A stretch of 64,000 nt of DNA, from NCBI RefSeq assembly GCF_041365695.1, contig NZ_JBGFSJ010000001.1, positions 540,421-604,420 of the forward strand. The letters are read 5' to 3'. This stretch comes from Rhodosalinus sp041365695. Its GTDB lineage: Bacteria > Pseudomonadota > Alphaproteobacteria > Rhodobacterales > Rhodobacteraceae. Both the position numbers and the translations under genes were made by a program. The notes under the pieces were generated by a model. That model saw nothing but the letters and a program-made list of their open reading frames with translations. It ran no database searches and was not told where the DNA came from. Shown here piece by piece: positions 60,680 through 64,000 of this stretch (positions are counted from its first letter, which is position 1; each line of letters starts with the position of its first letter).

Positions 60680-61858
60680 TCAGACTGCCTCGGCGGCGCG
60701 TGCGGCCGCGAAGGCGCAGATCGTCTCCAGCGCTTCGGTGAAGGCGTCATCGGGCACCGTCATCGCCACCCTGACATGGCCCGCCGCGGCGCGCCCGAAG
60801 CTTTCCCCGGGCATCACGGCGATGCGGTGCGCGTCGAGCAGCCCATCCGCGAAGGCGATGCCCGAAAGCCCGGTGCGGCGGATGTCGAGCATCACGTACA
60901 TCGCCCCCTCGGCGGGCACGAGGCCCACTGCCTGCTGGCGCGCGAGGATGTCCCGCGCCAGCGCGCGGCGGCGGCGGAAGGGGGCCGCCACCGCCTCCTC
61001 GAGATCGGGACGCGACAGGGCGAAGATGCCCGCGTCCTGGATGTAGCCCGGCACGCCGTAGGTGGTCACGGTGGCGAGGTCTATGAGCCGCGCGACCGCC
61101 TCTTCCGGCCCGACGATCCAGCCCAGCCGCGAGCCCGTCATGGCGTGGCTCTTCGACATGGAGCCCACGACGAGCGTGCGCGCGGCCATGCCGGGCAGGG
61201 CGCACGGAGAGACGTGCGCTCCCTCCCAGACCTGGGTGTCGTAGACCTCGTCCGAGACGACCCAGAGATCATGCGCCTCGGCCACGCGGGCGAGGCCCTC
61301 GAGCGTCTCGCGGCGATAGACGGCGCCCGTCGGGTTGTTGGGCGTGTTGACGAGGATCGACCGCGCGCCCGCGGCCTTCTCCGCCACCGCCTCCGCCTGC
61401 GGCTGGAAGCCGTCCTCGGCCCGGGTCTCCACCCGCACCGCCTCGGCGCCCGCCGCGCGGATCGTGCCGGGGTAGGTGGCGTAGTAGGGATCGAGGTAGA
61501 GCGCCCGGTCGCCCGGGTCGCAAAGCGCCATGTGCGCGGCGAAGAGGCCGGCCTGACCGCCCGGCGTGATCAGCACGTTCTCCCGGCCCGTCGGCACGCC
61601 CGTGCGCGCGGCGACCCGCTCGGCGACGGCGTCCCGAAGCGCGTCGACGCCCGGCACCATGGCGTAGCCCGTGTGCCCGGCCGCCGCCGCCGACTGCATC
61701 GCCGCGAGAATCTCGGGGTGGGTCGGCACGTCGTGCTCGCCCACGGTGAGTTCGGTCACCGGCTGTCCCGCCGCCTTGAGGGCGCGCGCGCGATAGAAGA
61801 GCTCCCAGCCGTCCGAGCCGCCTTCGTTGAGCGTCCTGATCCGTCTCGAGAGTTCCAT
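60680..61858 (-). CDS. Class I/II PLP-dependent aminotransferase
   Basis: The 392-aa enzyme has the fold-type I aminotransferase motifs: LITPGGQAGLFAAHMALCDP, YLDPYYATYPGTIRAAGAEA, VNTPNNPTGAVYRRETLEGL (Asn and Asp/Tyr partners), WVVSDEVYDTQVWEG and the PLP lysine in SMSKSHAMTGSRLGWIVG. C-terminal Arg for the carboxylate lies in AGHVRVAMTVPDDAF. It is of the aspartate/aromatic group; the exact amino acid is not predictable. The ATG at 61858 follows AAAGGGGA. It lies 74 bp after the MmcQ/YjbR gene on the same strand and may share its transcript. Confidence 0.92.
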   Translation of the reverse strand: MELSRRIRTLNEGGSDGWELFYRARALKAAGQPVTELTVGEHDVPTHPEILAAMQSAAAAGHTGYAMVPGVDALRDAVAERVAARTGVPTGRENVLITPGGQAGLFAAHMALCDPGDRALYLDPYYATYPGTIRAAGAEAVRVETRAEDGFQPQAEAVAEKAAGARSILVNTPNNPTGAVYRRETLEGLARVAEAHDLWVVSDEVYDTQVWEGAHVSPCALPGMAARTLVVGSMSKSHAMTGSRLGWIVGPEEAVARLIDLATVTTYGVPGYIQDAGIFALSRPDLEEAVAAPFRRRRALARDILARQQAVGLVPAEGAMYVMLDIRRTGLSGIAFADGLLDAHRIAVMPGESFGRAAAGHVRVAMTVPDDAFTEALETICAFAAARAAEAV

Positions 61859-61932
61859 GCAAGTCCCCTTTCGCCACCCGCGGCGGAAAGGACCGCCGGC
61901 GGCCGGCGATGTCAACCGCCGCGGGCGGCGCG

Positions 61933-62295
61933 TCAGTCCGCGGCGGCGATCCGGGCGCGTTCGGTGTCGGGAAGCTCTTGCAGCGCCCGGTCATGGCTGT
62001 CGCGGATCCGGCGCTTCAGCACGTCCTCGGAGGTGGAAGATATCTCCACCGCGATCCAGCCGTCATGGGGCAGGAACGGGGCCATGCCGGTATAGGCGGC
62101 CCTCAGGCGTTCGGCGGCGCTTTCGGCCCCGTCGGCCCTGAGCGACAGGGCCTCGCCGCCATCGGCGAGAAGCGCGAAGGCCCTGGAGCCCACCATCCAG
62201 CAGGTGAGGCCCGCGCCGAACGGGTTGTCCCGGCGCGCGCCGGGCAAGCCGTCGCAATAGGCGATGGTGTCGTCGTGCATCATGGACTGAGTCAT
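61933..62295 (-). CDS. MmcQ/YjbR family protein
   Basis: The ~120-aa protein contains DTIAYCDGLPGARRDNPFGA, LTCWMVGSRAFALL, AERLRAAYTGMAPFLPHDGW and IAVEISSTSEDVLKRRIRDS, the layout of the small MmcQ/YjbR family (DNA-binding-like fold, also related to CyaY-like folds). Its function is unclear. I start at the ATG at 62295; in-frame ATGs at 62283 and 62280 are possible. It sits between the aminotransferase and the divergent cysS with no clear functional tie. Confidence 0.82.
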   Translation of the reverse strand: MTQSMMHDDTIAYCDGLPGARRDNPFGAGLTCWMVGSRAFALLADGGEALSLRADGAESAAERLRAAYTGMAPFLPHDGWIAVEISSTSEDVLKRRIRDSHDRALQELPDTERARIAAAD

Positions 62296-62491
62296 GCCCG
62301 AGCGGGGCCTGTCGCGCAACGCTCTTGGCAGGGCCGGCGCGTGTTGTTACAGGAACTTCATGACCACCGTCGCCACATGCATTCGCATCTGCATTATCCG
62401 CTGAGTCACGGCGGCGGGACGGTCTTCACTTTCCATTTCCGGACGAGATCGCTAAGCCCGCCGCGGCAGACCCGCCAGAGGGACGCGCGCC

Positions 62492-63952
62492 ATGACCGAG
62501 ATCCGCCTGACCAACAGCCAAACCCGCCGGAAGGAGGCGTTCGCGCCGCTCGATCCCGGCAACGTGCGGATGTATGTCTGCGGGCCCACGGTCTACGACC
62601 GCGCCCATCTGGGCAACGCGCGGCCCGTCATCGTCTTCGACGTGCTCTACCGGCTGCTGCGCCATGTCTACGGCCCCGGGCACGTGACCTACGTGCGCAA
62701 CATCACCGATGTCGAGGACAAGATCATCGCCCGCGCGCAGGAGCGCGGCATCGGGATCGACGAACTGACCCGGCAGACCACCGAGTGGTTCCACGAGGAC
62801 ATGGCCGCGCTTGGCGTTGACTATTCCGACGACCCGCGGTTCCGCGAGCCCCACGCGACCGATTTCATCCCCCAGATGATCGCCATGATCGAGGCGCTCA
62901 TCGCCCGCGGCCACGCCTACGAGGCCGAGGGACATGTCCTGTTCGCGGTGGGCAGCTACGCGAATTACGGACGCCTCTCGGGCCGCTCGGTCGAGGACAT
63001 GATCGCGGGCGCGCGGGTGGAGGTGGCGCCCTACAAGCGCGACCCGATGGATTTCGTCCTCTGGAAGCCGTCGACGCCGGAAGAGCCCGGCTGGGAGAGC
63101 CCCTGGGGCCGCGGCCGGCCGGGCTGGCACATCGAGTGCTCGGCGATGAGCCACGCGCTTCTCGGCGTGTCCTTCGACATCCACGGCGGCGGCAACGACC
63201 TCATGTTCCCCCACCACGAGAACGAGATCGCGCAATCCTGCTGCGCCCATCCCGAGGGCAGCTTCGCGCGCTACTGGCTGCACAACGAGATGCTGCAGGT
63301 GGAGGGCAAGAAGATGTCGAAATCCCTCGGCAACTTCTTCACGGTGCGCGATCTTCTGGAGGGCGACTGGAGCGGCGGCTGGAAGGTGCCCGGAGAGGTG
63401 ATCCGCCTCGTCTTCCTGCAGACCCATTACCGCAAGCCCATGGACTGGACCGAGGAGAAGGCGCGGGAGGCGAAGCGGCTCATCTTCGACTGGCACAAGC
63501 AGACCATGGATCTCGAACCGACACCGCAGGCTTCGTTCCGCCCGAGCGACACCATGCTCGACGCGCTTGCGGATGATCTGAACACGCATGAAGCCCTCAA
63601 TGTTCTCAAGAGGCTTAGAAACGAGCCGCAGCGGCTCTTGGACAATGCGCGGTTTCTCGGATTCCTGTCGGACGAGGCACGAGAACGGTTTCGGCAGGAA
63701 TGGCTCGCGATGAGTAGCGGAACCGGCTCCAGCCCGAGCCTTGCAGAGCTCGGCCGCAAGCTGGATGAGCTGCGGAAAATGGCCATGCAGACCAAGGACT
63801 TCTCCGAGGTGGACCGGCTGAAGGCTGCGCTCGTCGCGGCCGGGGTGGAGGTCCGGATGAGCAAGGCGGGGGTGGAGCTATTGCCCGCCGCAGGTTTCGA
63901 TCCGTCGAAGCTGGAGCCTTTGGAAGAAGAATGGCCGGACGAATGGGAGTGA
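62492..63952 (+). CDS. cysS: Cysteine--tRNA ligase
   Basis: The 486-aa class I aminoacyl-tRNA synthetase charges tRNA-Cys. It has the HIGH-like motif PTVYDRAHLGNARPVIVFDV, the zinc-binding Cys in MYVCGPTVYD and ECSAMSHALLG, HHENEIAQSC, and the KMSKS motif GKKMSKSLGNFFTVRD. The tRNA-binding C-terminal domain follows. Its length is a little above the E. coli enzyme (461). GGACGCGCGCC precedes the ATG at 62492. The 3' end and the hairpin beyond are at the window edge. Confidence 0.97.
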   Translation: MTEIRLTNSQTRRKEAFAPLDPGNVRMYVCGPTVYDRAHLGNARPVIVFDVLYRLLRHVYGPGHVTYVRNITDVEDKIIARAQERGIGIDELTRQTTEWFHEDMAALGVDYSDDPRFREPHATDFIPQMIAMIEALIARGHAYEAEGHVLFAVGSYANYGRLSGRSVEDMIAGARVEVAPYKRDPMDFVLWKPSTPEEPGWESPWGRGRPGWHIECSAMSHALLGVSFDIHGGGNDLMFPHHENEIAQSCCAHPEGSFARYWLHNEMLQVEGKKMSKSLGNFFTVRDLLEGDWSGGWKVPGEVIRLVFLQTHYRKPMDWTEEKAREAKRLIFDWHKQTMDLEPTPQASFRPSDTMLDALADDLNTHEALNVLKRLRNEPQRLLDNARFLGFLSDEARERFRQEWLAMSSGTGSSPSLAELGRKLDELRKMAMQTKDFSEVDRLKAALVAAGVEVRMSKAGVELLPAAGFDPSKLEPLEEEWPDEWE

Positions 63953-63976
63953 CGGGGGAAGCTGCCATGTGCCCCG

Positions 63977-63995
63977 CCCGGGCCAGCGGCCCGGG
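63977..63995 (+). terminator. GC hairpin after cysS
   Basis: CCCGGGCC-AGC-GGCCCGGG is a perfect 8-bp stem with a 3-base loop, 24 bp after the cysS stop. No T-run is visible before the window ends, so it may be a terminator or lie in the start of a next gene. Confidence 0.4.
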
Positions 63996-64000
63996 GGGAG

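Noticed and set aside
63967..64000. Possible start of another gene (GGGGGAA then ATG) at the right edge
   Set aside because: Only eleven codons are visible and a perfect hairpin lies over them; it cannot be told from a terminator region.

Overview
This window is high-GC bacterial chromosome, packed with short operons and many ATGA, GTGA or TTGA start/stop overlaps. The gene content points to a marine or saline alphaproteobacterium of the Rhodobacterales (Roseobacter/Paracoccaceae type): a STAS-fused MlaE lipid importer, an N-methylglutamate synthase/type III glutamine synthetase cluster, a DmdA-like folate methyltransferase, an ArsJ arsenic operon, and FnrL-type boxes. That placement is inferred from gene content, not from a phylogenetic marker. 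I found no rRNA, tRNA, CRISPR array, prophage or insertion sequence.

Layout. 1-6.9 kb: envelope genes. A flippase-like protein (cut by the window edge), a sulfatase-fold membrane enzyme and a CDP-alcohol phosphatidyltransferase lie on the minus strand. Cytochrome b561, OpgH and an OpgD/G-type protein for periplasmic glucans lie on the plus strand. 6.9-12.1 kb: an EEP-family hydrolase and a four-gene MCE/Mla phospholipid transport operon. 12.3-15.6 kb: an uncharacterised pair, an ATP-grasp ligase and a protein with a papain-like Cys/His/Asn pattern. 15.9-20.5 kb: a K+ channel with a C-terminal zinc ribbon, a formate/nitrite-type channel, then MFS, persulfide-dioxygenase-like and ZIP genes. 20.5-28.3 kb: a degenerate copy of a coiled-coil/secreted gene pair, cupin, FAD oxidoreductase, DUF2254, a small membrane protein, a ferric-reductase-like flavoprotein divergent from a five-heme cytochrome c, and TspO.

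28.6-33.4 kb holds a complete arginine deiminase operon (transporter, arcA, arcB, arcC) behind an FNR-type palindrome, so arginine fermentation is probably induced at low oxygen. The intact coiled-coil/secreted pair follows at 33.5-34.2 kb, then a secreted von Willebrand A protein, an RND efflux pair, a second EEP hydrolase and a cardiolipin synthase. Further FNR-type palindromes lie at 34.4 and 35.6 kb.

42.8-51.2 kb is a one-carbon/methylated-amine block: XRE-cupin regulator, three N-methylglutamate (or glutamate) synthase-like subunits, a type III glutamine synthetase homologue, a sarcosine/dimethylglycine-type methyltransferase, a DmdA/GcvT-like protein and a methylene-THF reductase. 51.4-54.5 kb is an arsenic operon (ArsR-ArsC fusion, arsenate-linked GAPDH, ArsJ) with its operator on the start codon. 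54.5-64 kb is mostly core: aspartic protease, MarC, chemotaxis receptor, ABC-F, Ndk, aminotransferase, MmcQ/YjbR and CysS.

The most unusual items are the duplicated gene pair, one copy of which carries an exact in-frame 294-bp deletion between 10-bp direct repeats; the ATP-grasp/Cys-protease-like pair; the zinc-ribbon K+ channel; and the coexistence of three FNR-type sites in 7 kb.
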